Notes under the pieces: model-generated
Told to the model about the DNA's origin: nothing
What the model saw: the letters and a program-made list of their open reading frames with translations, nothing else
The model's database searches: none
Position numbers and translations under genes: made by a program
NCBI RefSeq assembly: GCF_020740795.1
Contig: NC_067301.1
Location: 7,330,501-7,394,500 of the forward strand
DNA length: 64,000 bases
Direction: 5' to 3'
Origin: Apus apus
Lineage: Eukaryota; Chordata; Aves; Apodiformes; Apodidae
Shown: positions 1 to 13,329 of the stretch, piece by piece
Layout of the letters: the number at the start of each line of letters is the position of its first letter
How positions within the stretch are numbered: the first letter of the stretch is position 1

Positions 1-66
1 GGACGCGGCTTCTCCCCCGGGGCCGCAGCCGCAGGGGTGCGCAGCCGCCTCCTCTCCTCTCTCCAG

Positions 67-249
67 GGCAAGCTCTACCGGGGTTTTTTGGATTGTATCC
101 TGCAAATCTCCAGCAAAGAGGGGCTGCTGGGCTTGTACAAGGGCATCGGCGCCGTCTACCTTCGCCTCGGCCCCCACACCGTCCTCAGCCTCTTCTTTTG
201 GGATGAGTTCAGGAAGATGGTGCAGCACCAGCAGCCCCCGGGGTCCTAG
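67..249 (+). CDS. SLC25A34: SLC25A34, last coding exon (partial gene)
   Basis: This is the C-terminal exon of a mitochondrial solute carrier family 25 protein. These six-helix carriers move metabolites across the inner mitochondrial membrane; the substrate of this member is not well defined. The exon follows a pyrimidine-rich acceptor (CTCTCTCCAG, ending at 66), is in phase 0, encodes 60 residues starting [10 protein letters not shown], and stops at TAG 247-249. The run [20 protein letters not shown] followed by a hydrophobic stretch and FFWDEFRK is the usual end of the third carrier repeat and its sixth helix. SLC25A35 is a close paralogue with a similar C-terminus. I chose SLC25A34 because TMEM82, FBLIM1 and SPEN follow in the order known for SLC25A34. 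Bases 1-66 are the end of the preceding intron, and earlier exons lie left of the window. Confidence 0.88.
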   Translation, partial: GKLYRGFLDCILQISSKEGLLGLYKGIGAVYLRLGPHTVLSLFFWDEFRKMVQHQQPPGS

Positions 250-272
250 GAGGGGCTCCCGGCCCCGCCGCT

Positions 273-278
273 AATAAA
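273..278 (+). terminator. SLC25A34: SLC25A34 polyadenylation signal
   Basis: AATAAA lies 24 bases after the SLC25A34 stop codon. A long T-rich tract follows at 284-312, and the sequence then changes character, so the 3' UTR is probably only about 40-60 bases. The T tract would fit a downstream U-rich cleavage element. Confidence 0.8.
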
Positions 279-312
279 GGGGTCTTTTTTTCTATTTTTT
301 TTTTTTTTTTTT

Positions 313-670
313 GCATCGTTTTGGGGTCTTTGGGATGGTGCAAAGAGGGGAGGGGGGAAAGGCGGGGGTTGTGCCTGAAAATGCTGCAATGGATGGGGCT
401 GGAGAGGGAATTAGGTGATGCTGAGGTGGGGGGGTTGGAGGTGCTGGTGGTTCCCCAGCCCCAGCATGTGAATCCCATCACTCCATCTTCTCCCCACCAT
501 CATTTTCTCCTCCACCGGGGCAGCTGGAGCCCCGCCTGGAGGAGCTGAGCTCCAGCTGCCCTCGCTTGCCCCGGCAATGATTGACTAGCCCGGGGGGGGC
601 CGCTCCCAGCCTCCGCCCCGCGGACCTTGGAGCCGGGGCCTGGTCACGCCGTGGTTCCTCTCCACGGGAA
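313..670 (+). promoter_or_regulatory. SLC25A34-TMEM82 intergenic stretch, presumed TMEM82 promoter and leader
   Basis: Only about 360 bases separate the SLC25A34 3' end from the TMEM82 start codon, so the TMEM82 promoter must lie here or overlap the upstream gene. I see no TATA box. A perfect 13-bp inverted repeat (518-530 and 549-561) carries a CAGCTG E-box in each arm. A four-codon upstream reading frame (ATG 577, stop 586-588) would sit in the leader if transcription starts upstream of it. The transcription start cannot be placed by reading. Confidence 0.35.
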
Positions 671-3701
<3,031 letters not shown>

Positions 3702-4046
3702 TAAGCTGCGGGGTGTGACCGGGCATCAGGAACTCAGGGTGACTTCACCTGGCTCCCCGAAACCTGGGAACCCCCTAAAACCTCCCCGTCGCAGATCCCC
3801 CATGGGGATGAAGGAAAAAGGACTCCTGGAAGGTGCTGGACACCATCCCATGGAATGGGGGAGATTAGGAGGATGCTCACATAGCCCCTAGTTTTTGGGG
3901 AGGCCCCGCGATACTGTGGTGGTGCTGGGGGTTTGCTCCCTGGTCCTGTTGGGGACATGGAATGCTGGTGGATGTGCCTGTCCTCAGTGGCTGTGGGGTC
4001 ACATTGTCACAGTGCTGGGGCCACCAAGGGCTTGTAAATCTTGGAA

Positions 4047-4052
4047 AATAAA
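4047..4052 (+). terminator. TMEM82: TMEM82 polyadenylation signal
   Basis: AATAAA lies about 345 bases after the TMEM82 stop codon and is followed by a T-rich stretch (CTTTTTCC). I see no other canonical AATAAA between 3702 and this position. The sequence 3702-4046 would be the 3' UTR. Confidence 0.7.
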
Positions 4053-4374
4053 GCTTTTTCCAGTAAAATCCACAGGCAGAGTGAGCCAGGGTCCTGTTGT
4101 GCCAGAGAGGGGCTTGGGGGCGGCGTGGTGCAGCTTTTTGGAGGAGGTAGGTGTTTCCTCCCTGGGAAGGGAAACTGAGTCAGGGAGGGGATGACCCTCA
4201 AAGTGCTCCTGTGCCTCAGTTTCCCCACCTGGCTGCAGCTGGCTGTGCCATGCCATGAGGCACCAGACCCTGCGCAGGTGGGGTGCAGGATTTGGAGGGG
4301 GAAGGAGCCCCTGATGGTGGCTGCTTCCCAGGACAGGACCTCCTGGCCCTGGGGGGCAGCAGAAGAGGCCACCC

Positions 4375-4690
4375 TGGGGCTGTATAGGGGGAACATGGGT
4401 GTCCTGGGGGTTATGTGGGACAGTGTGGAGCACGCTGGGTTTGCTGGGGTTATCCAGGGCTGTACAGGGCACCTTGGGGAAGTGGAGCACCCTGAGGGGC
4501 AGTCAGGGGGGGTGCATGGGCCAGCCCGGGGCAGGGGGGGAGCATGGGTCATCCCAGGCCACATCGAGGCACCCGAGGGGCCATGGGGTCACCCCGGGGT
4601 GCAAGGTGCTGTCGAGGGGGCCACGGGGCACCCTGAGAGCATATGGGACACCTTAGGGGAGTGCATGGGACACCCTGAGGACTTATGAGG
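4375..4690. repeat. Minisatellite between TMEM82 and FBLIM1
   Basis: Diverged GC-rich tandem units resemble those in TMEM82 intron 4: GGGGCTGTATAGGGGGAACA, then units of the type GGGACACCCTGAGG. They lie between the TMEM82 polyadenylation site and the presumed FBLIM1 promoter. I see no gene. Confidence 0.65.
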
Positions 4691-4738
4691 CACCCTAAGG
4701 ACATGTGCCCCCCCTTCCCTGCCCGGGGCCGTGGGTCA

Positions 4739-4791
4739 GGCAGGGGGGAGGAGGAAGGAAAGAGGAGGAGGAGGAGGGAGGAAGGGGCGGT
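4739..4791. repeat. Polypurine tract (GGA-rich)
   Basis: About 50 bases of almost unbroken purines on the plus strand (runs of GGAGGAGGAAGG type) lie just upstream of the GC-rich presumed FBLIM1 first exon. Such tracts can form triplex or quadruplex structures. Here this is only a compositional observation. Confidence 0.7.
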
Positions 4792-4885
4792 GATGCTGGG
4801 CGGCTCTGCCCCCCCCCCTCTGCCCCCGCCGCGCCGAACCGGGCGCGCCCGCGGAGCGCACGGAGGGACCCGCACTGGCTCTCAG
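4790..4885 (+). promoter_or_regulatory. FBLIM1: Presumed FBLIM1 CpG-rich promoter and noncoding first exon
   Basis: A short CpG-rich segment (CCGCCGCGCCGAACCGGGCG and what follows) ends in a donor-like CAG|GTAGGG at 4885/4886. It lies about 2 kb upstream of the first FBLIM1 coding exon. That exon has a plausible acceptor (CCCTTCCACAG, ending at 6948) only eight bases before its ATG, so an upstream noncoding exon is needed. Human FBLIM1 also has noncoding 5' exons. The start site is not visible. A second GC-rich patch at 5850-5960 is an alternative first-exon position. Confidence 0.45.
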
Positions 4886-5262
4886 GTAGGGGACAGGAAC
4901 AGGGACCGAGGAAACCCCCCCAGGGGCAGGCAGGGCCACCTCCGGGCAGGAGACACCCCCCCTGGGTTGGGGACCTCCCCCAGGTAGGGGACATCCCCAG
5001 GTAAGGGACAGGGAACCCCCCAGGTAATGGGATAAGGACCGCAGAGCCGTCCTGGGATGGGACAAGGAGACCAAGAGCCACCTCCAGGTAGGGGACAGAG
5101 GGCTCCCAGGCAGGAGGGGACACAGTGCAACTTAGGGGACAGGGCAACTCCCAGTAGAGGACAGGGGGGCTGCAGGGCTACCCAGTGGGGGACAGGAGAC
5201 TGGGGAGGCTACCCCGAGGTAAGGGACAAGCAGGGCCACTCAGGGAAGGGACAAGGGGACAC
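4880..5262 (+). repeat. Minisatellite of donor-like units in FBLIM1 intron 1
   Basis: Diverged tandem units of roughly 20-60 bp repeat the core CAGGTAGGGGACA or CAGGTAAGGGACA. Splice-donor-like (C)AG|GT(A/G) positions occur with GT at 4886, 4984, 5001, 5024, 5088 and 5219. The first coincides with the presumed end of FBLIM1 exon 1, so the array looks as if it grew from the exon 1/intron 1 boundary. No protein is encoded. Confidence 0.65.
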
Positions 5263-5737
5263 CAGGGTGTCCCCCCACACCATCCCATCTCCCATGGGCA
5301 TCCTCAAAGCCCTTTCCTGGAGGTCCCCAGGGCTGGGGACAGGGTTGGGGGACAGTTGTAGGAAGGCCACGTCCCACCTTCATTTTGGGGGTGTGCCCCA
5401 TAAGTGGCCCCGTCCCTGCCGGCCCCACCTTTCACTCCGGGAGATTTTGGGGTAACACTTGTGGGGAACTGAGTGGGGGGTCCTTCCCAACGTAGCCTCA
5501 GCCACCCCGAAACAGGATGGAGCTACGGGGAGGGAGAGGACACCCCATAAAGAAAGGGGGGGGGGGGGCAGGGGCGAGCCCCTTTAACGCACTCCTCAAA
5601 CCTCCACCACCCTAAGAGCCCCCAGCTGCGGGGGGATGGGACGGGGGGTGCCACGATGGGGCCGCCGGGATCCCGTCAGCGCCGGCACAAAGAGGAATGC
5701 GATGAGCACATGGTTCCCATTAGCCCCGGAGATGGTT

Positions 5738-5836
5738 CTTTTTTTTTTTCTTTTTCGAGTTGTTTTTTTATGATCGTTACTTTTTTTTTTTTCCTTTTCT
5801 TTTCTTTCCCCCTCTCCCTCCCTCCCTCCCCCCATT
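5738..5836. repeat. Long polypyrimidine tract
   Basis: T-rich then C/T-rich sequence (T runs, then CTTTTCTTTTCTTTCCCCCT, then CTCCCTCCCTCCC) is almost free of purines over 5778-5836. It lies within FBLIM1 intron 1, just upstream of a GC-rich patch. A G homopolymer of about 10 bases sits upstream near 5562-5573. Confidence 0.7.
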
Positions 5837-6956
5837 TTCCTGCAGCTCGGCTGGGGAAGGAGGAAAAGCGGCGGCTCCTGCGGGCGAGGATTTGAGCAGC
5901 CGGGCAAAGGCTGGAAGCGCCGGAGCCCGTTTGGGGTTTTGCCCGCGGGGAGGGAGGGAAAGAGGGAGAGAAGCCGCTCCGGGTTTTTTCCTTTTTAATC
6001 CCTTCCCCTGCTTGAGTCAGAGGCTGAAGTCACCGTCGTGCCCATCCCGAAGCTTCTCCCCACCCCCTTCCGCCACGGGGGGACTCGTCGCCCCCCGAAA
6101 GGATGGACTGACCCCCATGAGTGGGATTTTGGGGACGTGAGGCCGGGCAACTCGTCGCACAGGTATTTCTCAGGCTGCCGGTTCCTCTCGGGGATGAATC
6201 CTGCCCCACCGGGGCTAAAGCCTCGGGGTTCCCCCCGCCCCCTCTCCCTGCTCCCAAACCATCCTGTTTGGGAAGGGGAAGTGTCGCCCCAGCTGCTTTT
6301 CCCGTTGGGAAGCTGAATAAACAGTCCTTTTCCTTCCCGGGGTTTTATCGGGGTCGGGCACATCCTGCCTGTGGATGCTTGGGGGCTGTTTCAGTGACAG
6401 GGAACATCGTGCCTCAGTTTCCCCCATCTGCAAAAAATAAAGCGGGGAGAAGATCCAAGCTGGGAGTGATTAGCAGGGAAATGGGATTAAGCAGGGAGAG
6501 AACGGGGAGCCAGAGGACCTAGAAACACTCCCAAAAAAAGGGTTTGCAAAAGCTGATCCTATTGCAACCCTGTTTTGAAGGGGAAAGGAGGGTTTTTCCT
6601 GTTGCCCACAGGGAGTTTAATCCCAGGTGGGGGCAGTAAGAGGAAATAAAAGGGGTTAAAATGCTTACAGAAGGTGGGAGTTGGCCACAAAGGCAAGAAA
6701 ATGGATTATTTTGGCTGCTTCTTCACCTGGGGACTCTTTACCCTGTGTCCTCCCAGGCGTGAGACCATTTATTGCTATGACGTGGGACGGGGACTCTTGT
6801 TCCTTCTCCCTTTTCCGGGAGGGTGAGGAGGGAGGCGGGTTGAGGCTGAAGGGCAGCGCAGCCGTGGGCGCTGCTGGTGCTCCAGCGGGTTTTTCTCCCT
6901 CTTGTCTTATTTTCCCTAAAATGGAACCCAGGTCTGGCCCTTCCACAGCTTCAGCG

Positions 6957-9011
6957 ATGCTGCCGGGGAAGGCGGAGAAGAGGATCGCTTCATCCGTCTT
7001 CATCACCCTGGTGCCACCACGGAGGGAGGCAGTCACCAAGGAGAAAACCCAAAGAGAGACACAGCTGGGTGGTCCTGAGGTCCTGGGCACCCATTGCCCC
7101 CGAATCCCACCGCCTCAGCCCCCAGCATTGCCAAATGGAGGTGAGGGGTGTCCATGGGGGCGGCGAGCGGTGCGGGGGGGGATGATGGTGGTGCTGAGGA
7201 TCCTGCAGAGATGCTTTGCTAGAGGGTGCCCATGCAGGCAGAGAGGCATTTGGGTTTTTTTGGGGGGTTATTCCCCGATTCCCTGCACCCATTCCAGGAA
7301 GGATCTGGCTGCCGGGCAGGGCTGTGTTTGCTCTCCATTGCTGGGTGCTTATCGGTGCTGTTTGTCCCTTCCGGCCAGGACAGCGTTTGCTTTTGGGGCA
7401 GGTCAGCGAGCACCGCTGCAAAGCTGTTGGGGCGTTATGGGACGTTATTGCCCCCCTAAACCCACCCTGTCTGGCTTTCACCACAGAAACCTGCCCAGCA
7501 GCCCCTGTGCCTTCATCCCCTCCAGTCCTCCTCCTCTCTGAAGCGCCCCAGCCCTTGTCCGCAGAGGCACTGGGTCCAGCCCTGCAGCAGCTGGACCTGG
7601 CAGCACCCATCACCCTCCAGGTGAGGACAGTGGGATGCAATCTCCCCGGTGCCTCAGTTTCCCCAGCTGCAAGAGCGTAAATGCAACGTGCTTTTGCCTT
7701 CCTGCTCACCAGGCTCCTTCTGCCTTCCCTGCTGAATTAAGGCCACCCAAACTTTGCCAGGAGCAAGCAGGCAAGCCCCAGTGGCAGGATGCAAATGGAC
7801 ACCCGGAGAGGGATGGCTCCAGGGGTAAGTGAGGCTACGTGATGTAGGCTCATCCCTGGGTGGGGAAACTGAGGCACACAGCACTGAACCTCTCTTCCCT
7901 CTGACCCGCAGACATCTGTGCCTTCTGCCACAAAGCGCTGGGGCCACGGGAGCCGACGGTGGAGGCGATGCGGAAGCAGTACCACGCCAACTGCTTCACC
8001 TGCCGGACCTGCCGCCGGCTCCTGGCCGGCCAGCGCTACTACCAGAGAGATGGGCGCCCCATCTGCGACGCCTGCTACCAGGTACCTCCCTCGGGGGGGT
8101 AGCAGGGTCCTCGGTGGGGAGCTGGCATCTCACGCGGTGTCGTTTCACACACACACCCCCCCCCCCCCCCCCCGCTAAACCCCAGGCCACGCTGGAGAAA
8201 TGTGCCAAGTGCCGGGGGGTGATCATGGAGCGCATTGTCCGTGCCCTGGGCAAGGGCTACCACCCCAGCTGCTTCTCCTGCACCGCCTGCGGCCGGGCCA
8301 TCGGCACCGAGAGCTTCGCCGTGGACGAGCAGGACGAGGTTTACTGTGTGGCTGACTTCTACAGGTTGGGGAGTGTGGAAATAGGGGAGCGTGTGGGGAG
8401 GGGTCGGCTGATCCCCATCACCCCACAGGGCTCACACCCACCCGTTTGCTCCCATCAGGAAATACGCGGCGGTTTGCAGCGCGTGCGAGCAGCCCATCAT
8501 CCCCCGGGAGGACAAGGACACCTACAAGATTGAGTGCCTGGGACGCAGCTTCCACGAGAGCTGCTACTGCTGCGAGGTACGGCCCCCACGGGGCTAGGGA
8601 GCACCCCAAAACCTAAGGGGTTTGGTACCGAGCTTTGGAAAGCACAGCCATGGAGCTTCACAGCACCCAGGGTATTTTTTTAGCCACCAGTTTATCTTGC
8701 AAGTGACGGGGAAGGGGAAAAATAAATAGATCATGTGAAAAGGACAATGTGTTTGGCCAGGAGAGCTTCAGCTTTTCACTCTGTTTATGGGATTTGTTGC
8801 TTTTTTGCAAGCACTGGTGGGTTTTGCAAGAAAGATGGGCCACAGTGTGGAATGGGCACCCCTAAAATATGTCCTCCCTTTTCCCTCTTGCCTCCAGAGC
8901 TGTGGGACACCCCTGTCACCAGAGCCGACGGAGAACGGGTGCTACCCCCTGGGCGACCACCTCCTCTGCAAGACCTGCCATATCCACCGGCGAAATGAGT
9001 CATCCTGCTAA
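6957..9011 (+). CDS. FBLIM1: FBLIM1, filamin-binding LIM protein 1 / migfilin (complete coding region)
   Basis: FBLIM1 (migfilin) is an adaptor at cell-matrix and cell-cell adhesions; it binds filamin and kindlin and links them to actin. Coding exons are 6957-7140, 7487-7620, 7713-7824, 7912-8081, 8186-8364, 8459-8576 and 8898-9011. All have GT/AG borders and consistent phase, totalling 1011 nt and 336 residues (human 373). The N-terminus carries the filamin-binding strand AEKRIASSVFITLVPPRR at residues 6-23. A proline-rich, poorly conserved linker follows to about residue 143. Three LIM domains then run at about 146-200 (CAFC...CFTCRTC...CDACY), 206-260 (CAKC...CFSCTAC) and 266-331 (CSAC...CYCCESC...CKTCH), with the zinc-ligand Cys/His pattern kept. 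The ATG was chosen by alignment to the human start (MASKPEKRVASSVFITLAPP); an acceptor-like CCACAG ends at 6948. The linker is shorter than in human. Identity is near certain; exon 3 (7713-7824) rests on splice phase rather than similarity. Confidence 0.95.
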
Positions 9012-9241
9012 AACCCTGCAGCTCAACATCCATCTTCCAGCACCAGGCACCAAAAAGGGGTGACCCATGGCCAGTCCTGGGTACCTGCTGTACCCCCAGA
9101 GAGCTGCTGGACTGGTGTTTTTGTCCCCAAAACACACACCTCGGACCTGTCCTGCCGGGCTGGCCAGGTGGCCTGTCCCAGCATGGCTCTGTGCTCCTTA
9201 TGGACCTAAAAAGCTGTGGCAGAGGAGCTGAGGTTTTGTTT

Positions 9242-9330
9242 TTATTTCCTTTTTTTTTTTTTTTTTTTTTAACTTTTCTGAGGCCAGTTTCGTTTCCTTG
9301 GGTGTTTTGTTGTTTTTTTTTCTTTCCAGG
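9242..9330. repeat. Poly-T / T-rich stretch in FBLIM1 3' UTR
   Basis: An uninterrupted T run of about 21 bases begins near 9250, with shorter T runs to 9322. It falls inside the presumed FBLIM1 3' UTR, so the mRNA would carry a U-rich segment. On the minus strand this could be a poly-A tail remnant, but no adjoining retroposed body is recognisable. Confidence 0.55.
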
Positions 9331-9410
9331 CTTCCTTGGGGTTTCACTGAACCATTTCTCTCTGTGGTGACGCAGGGAGCGGCCACTGAATTTTTTGTTA
9401 CTTGCAGTTA

Positions 9411-9416
9411 AATAAA
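9411..9416 (+). terminator. FBLIM1: FBLIM1 polyadenylation signal
   Basis: AATAAA lies 400 bases after the FBLIM1 stop codon and is the first canonical signal in the 3' flank. A GT-poor, T-containing stretch follows (CCCCTGTTCCTTTCATCC). The 3' UTR would be about 420 bases. Confidence 0.75.
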
Positions 9417-9430
9417 ACCCCGAGTTTCAA

Positions 9431-10200
9431 ACCCCCTGTTCCTTTCATCCGCCCTGCATCCCAAACCCATAAACCACAAGTTTAAAAATGAGAGAAAGAA
9501 GGTACTTTTTAGCTTTTATAATTGTGGCAAGAGTCGAGTCATCACTCAGGGATAAGGCAGATGTTGGGGTGCAGGGATCTGGCAGTTGCCTGGGGCAGAG
9601 CCCTTGGAGGGACATTTTTTTGGGGCTGGATTCAGGATTTGGCCATGTGCTGTGGTGTTGATGAAAACTTGGTGGTGGCTTTTTGGTTTTACTTTTTTGC
9701 TGGCAACCTGCACCAACCAAGTCCTGGAGCCGGCAGAGGGCAGCCAGAGCATGAATTCCCCCCATCAGGCAGAAAAACTCCAGCTAAAAGCTTTCTCTCC
9801 TGGATCCCACAGCGCCACGGTGCCGGCAAAGACAGCCCCATTTTGGCACATTTTCCAAGATAATGCTCCACCATCGGATGCTTTTTGATCTTCTCTTGGT
9901 CCAGATTTCAAACTGGTAAAAATGAGACCCTTTCTCTGCTTGCCTGACATCTGTGCAACCGATGTCACCAGCCCTCAGTGGTTTTGTTTGCGAGGGTGTT
10001 GCAAACCAGCTGGAGAAAGAGGGGTTTCCTTTTTAACCGAAAGTGCTTGAAAAGCCACAAATGGAGAGCAGAAAATAGCAAGAGCGTTTGAGATGGTGTT
10101 TAATGCTTTCCTGATGAAGAACAAAAAAAGGGAGCTGCTAGAAAAACCCCACCCACCCAACAACCAAACCAGAACCATATGGGTCATGTATAACATCTCT
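9431..10200. other. Intergenic stretch, nothing recognised
   Basis: Single-copy-looking sequence follows the FBLIM1 3' end. Short open frames on both strands resemble no protein I know. I see no repeat, RNA gene or CpG island here. Confidence 0.5.
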
Positions 10201-10207
10201 CCAGCCT

Positions 10208-10425
10208 GTGCTTTATTTATGATTGAAGGGGTTAATGTATAGTTAATGTATGCACTGGAGCCCAGCAGGAGGGTTGATTAATCACACCAACCCCACAACT
10301 ATTTCCTGCCGACTCTCCCCGTCTAAAAACCTATTACTCAACGTTTGTTAATGTGCGTCTACAGCCCATCAATCAGGTCATAACTCACTATAAACTTATT
10401 TATAGCTAGGATGTTAATGTAAAGC
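10208..10425. promoter_or_regulatory. AT-rich homeobox/HNF1/MEF2-like motif cluster, candidate enhancer
   Basis: GTTAATG occurs four times within about 190 bp (10231, 10242, 10347, 10413). The near-palindrome GTTGATTAATCAC lies at 10273-10285 and TTATTTATAG, which fits the MEF2 consensus, at 10396-10405. GTTAAT is the HNF1 half-site and GATTAATC a homeodomain palindrome. The first two copies form an 11-bp tandem. The segment lies about 0.8 kb past the FBLIM1 polyadenylation site. Enhancer function is inference only. Confidence 0.4.
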
Positions 10426-10429
10426 TGTG

Positions 10430-13160
10430 GTCTGTCCCGGTCACATAAGTAGGTGGCTTTGGGTCTGGCTGGGTGGGGACACCATGTCCCATGCTGGGGA
10501 AGTCCCAGGCTCACAGTCAACTCTCACTTTCCAAAGCCTCCTGCCCTGTGGGGAAAACCAGGCACCAAAATGATGCTCTGAAGTAAAAAGAGGTGGGCAG
10601 ACTTGGCAGTGGCCAAAGGGAACAGGGAAGGGAAGCCCCACACGGTAAAGGCTGCCCTTTTTTTGACAAGGTGGCTGTTTTTCCAGGCGAGGTTTTCAGA
10701 GAGGATGGGAACGCTGATGCTGAGTGGCATTTTGGACGTGTTTCCACATCGCACACTGGCTTAAATCTGCTGTGCAGCACCCTTGAGTGCTCAGCAAGAT
10801 ATCCTGCCCCTCTGCAGAGCTAACAGTGGGAAGGGATATTTTGTCTGCAGAGCAAGCTAGGATGGGCTGCTTGCACCAGGACTGTGGCAATTTTTGGCTG
10901 GAAGCAGGCAGGGAAAAGTTTTTATCTATCGACGTGATCCCTTGGAGAAGGTGCTGGAGTGAAAGCAGAAGGGCAAGGGGCAGCTGGAGAGTTTGGCTGG
11001 ATGTGGAAGTGGTCAGATTTGGCACATTTTTCCAGGAGTGGAGGATGACAAAGGACAGAGATGGATGGACATGGAGGTAAGAGGATAAAAGACTGATTCA
11101 AGCCCTTTTCTTCTTGGATAAAGGGAGAAGCATTATGAGCTGAGGCAATGGGAGCGTTGCTAAGTCTGAAAAGCATGGCCCCATGTTTTCCCCTGGGAGG
11201 ATCTCGAGGAATTTCCAGCTCTGGCAGAGATGTGTGGAGGAGTTCTTGCAGGAGTGAGGCTGCAGGAGCTGGGGTCCCATCCTGCTGCCAAACAAGCCCC
11301 CATCAGCTGCTGTGGCTCAGCCTGTCCTTGGGCTCCTCATCCTGTTGAAAGCGCTTTACTCAGGTCTGCTAGCAAAAATAAAGCAACGTAATGCATGGAG
11401 CCATGTGAAGCTCCTGCTCTGCACTGAGAGCCCCCCAAAGCCTTGCAGAGCTCCCCCAGGTGTAAAACCCACTCCAGGTCTCTCTTGTCTTACTCCAGTG
11501 GCAGTGCAAAAGGGCAAAGAGGATCGTACACCCCCGACTCACACGGGAGGGGCCCTGCCCTTCCCTCGGCTGCTGCAATAAGCCTGTCTTTTCTTGCAAT
11601 CCCTTTTGGAGGGCAGGGAGGGACGTGGCTGCCCTCCAAGGAGAAGCAAACGCAACTATTTCTTCACTTCAGCCTGGGTGTGGCCCCGGGGATAAAATTT
11701 CCCTGGGCTTTCCCGGCGAAGGCATCGGATACCTTGCCCTGCTGCAAGCCCAGTTTGGTCACAGGAACACAATGGTGTGGATTCCATCAAAAAAACCCCA
11801 AAGGGTAACTCAAAGGACTGCCTGTTTTAAAAAAAAAAAAAAAACAATTAAAGGAGGAGCTGACAGTCATGGCTGTAGTATTTTTAAATCAGTGGTCCCA
11901 AGTACTCCTTCATAGCAAATAAGGCCATTTTGCATGCTTCGTTTGCAAGCTGAACAGGTTCTTTTTTCCTCACATGAGGAAAGCGAACCCGTGAAGGGGA
12001 AAAGGCTGGAAAGAGCCTTTCCCTGGCATGTCCCCGGCCAGGTGTGAGAAATGTGAAAAGCAGAGAGGGGGAGAGGTGAGGCAGATTCCTGGCGTGCCTT
12101 GGCTCTGCCATCACGGCTCCCGAGGTGCCGGGAAGGCTGCGGGGAGGGAAACGCTGCAGGAGGGGAAACTGAGGCTGAAGCAGCTGCCAGGGCTTTGCTG
12201 GCTGGGGAAGGCTGTGAGGATGGTTGGGTGCTTAGTGCTCTTGGTGTTTTGTTGTGGGTTTGGGTGTTGTTTTTTTTCAAGTGGGATGGAGAAAGCTGGA
12301 GCAAAACTGGGTTTTTCCTTTGGCCGCCCTGGGTTAATTGCAACCATATCCAGGCTGGCTTGTTGCAGCATCATCCTTCCCCACAGAGTGTTCGGACTAA
12401 TTTTTTTTACTTTCCTCATTTCGCCACGACCTCAAAAACTAGCATTTCTTAAATGAAAAGCAATCTGATCTTGCTGGCTGAGGGAGAGGAGGGAAAACCA
12501 GCAGGGATTACTCTGGGAGCAGCCCAATCCCTGGGCTTCTCCAGCTTCATTATGCAGCGCAGGTGGGATATACAGAAAAAATAATGCAATATTCTCCTTT
12601 TTCTCCCCTCAAAACTGAAATACCCAGCACCACAATGTATTTTAAAAGCACACACAGCATGGTCAATAATGTGAGGTGAAATCGATGCAGCTGGTTACAC
12701 AAGTGTGTTACCAGGCTACAAGTGATAAACTGGGTTTAAAAAAAAGGGAAAAAAAGGAAAAAAACCCCAACCATTTTTTATTCTGAAAATAGATACATGG
12801 CACATGCAAAGCAGAGCTTTGACATTTTATATCCCAGCTTTCCTTCATGGTATCAGCAGTGGTTACAACAGCCCTCTTTCACTTCATTTAATTAATACAT
12901 TAAGATTTTTTCACCTGGCTTCAAACAGCTTACATCTTTATTTTGGTGGTGCCCATTAATGCCCATAACTGAGGGGTTTTATTAAGAAAAAAAAAGATAT
13001 TTCTCTCAGAGGTTATCCTGTTTGTCAAGGTGGCTTATTGACCTCAGTGATTTATCACTGGGAAAAAACAACAACACCAAAACAGTTGGAGGGAGGTGAA
13101 GGAGGGGAAAATAGCTCCTAAAAATAAATATATCCCTTAATTCTCTGTGCGGCTAAACTT
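10430..13160. other. Intergenic stretch between FBLIM1 and the 13-kb CpG island
   Basis: No gene is recognised. Open frames of 70-160 residues occur on both strands but lack family resemblance and overlap one another. A fragment at 12162-12176 (GGGGAAACTGAGGCT) matches a MIR/CORE-SINE core. From about 12640 the sequence turns AT-rich. Confidence 0.5.
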
Positions 13161-13329
13161 TCTCTCACAACCCAGCCGGAGGAACATACTTAATCTCCTT
13201 TATCGGATTCCTTCGTCTGAGGCGGAATCTTGCTAAGGTGATCGGCCACCACCCGGCGTTTAAAGGGCACGGTGTTTCGTAGAGAAATAAACGAGAAAAA
13301 AAGAGAAACGAGCGAGAAAAGGAAGGTAT

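Noticed and set aside
9242-9330. Poly-T run considered as the tail of a minus-strand retroposed gene copy
   Set aside because: No retroposed body or flanking target-site duplication is visible. The stretch fits the FBLIM1 3' UTR.
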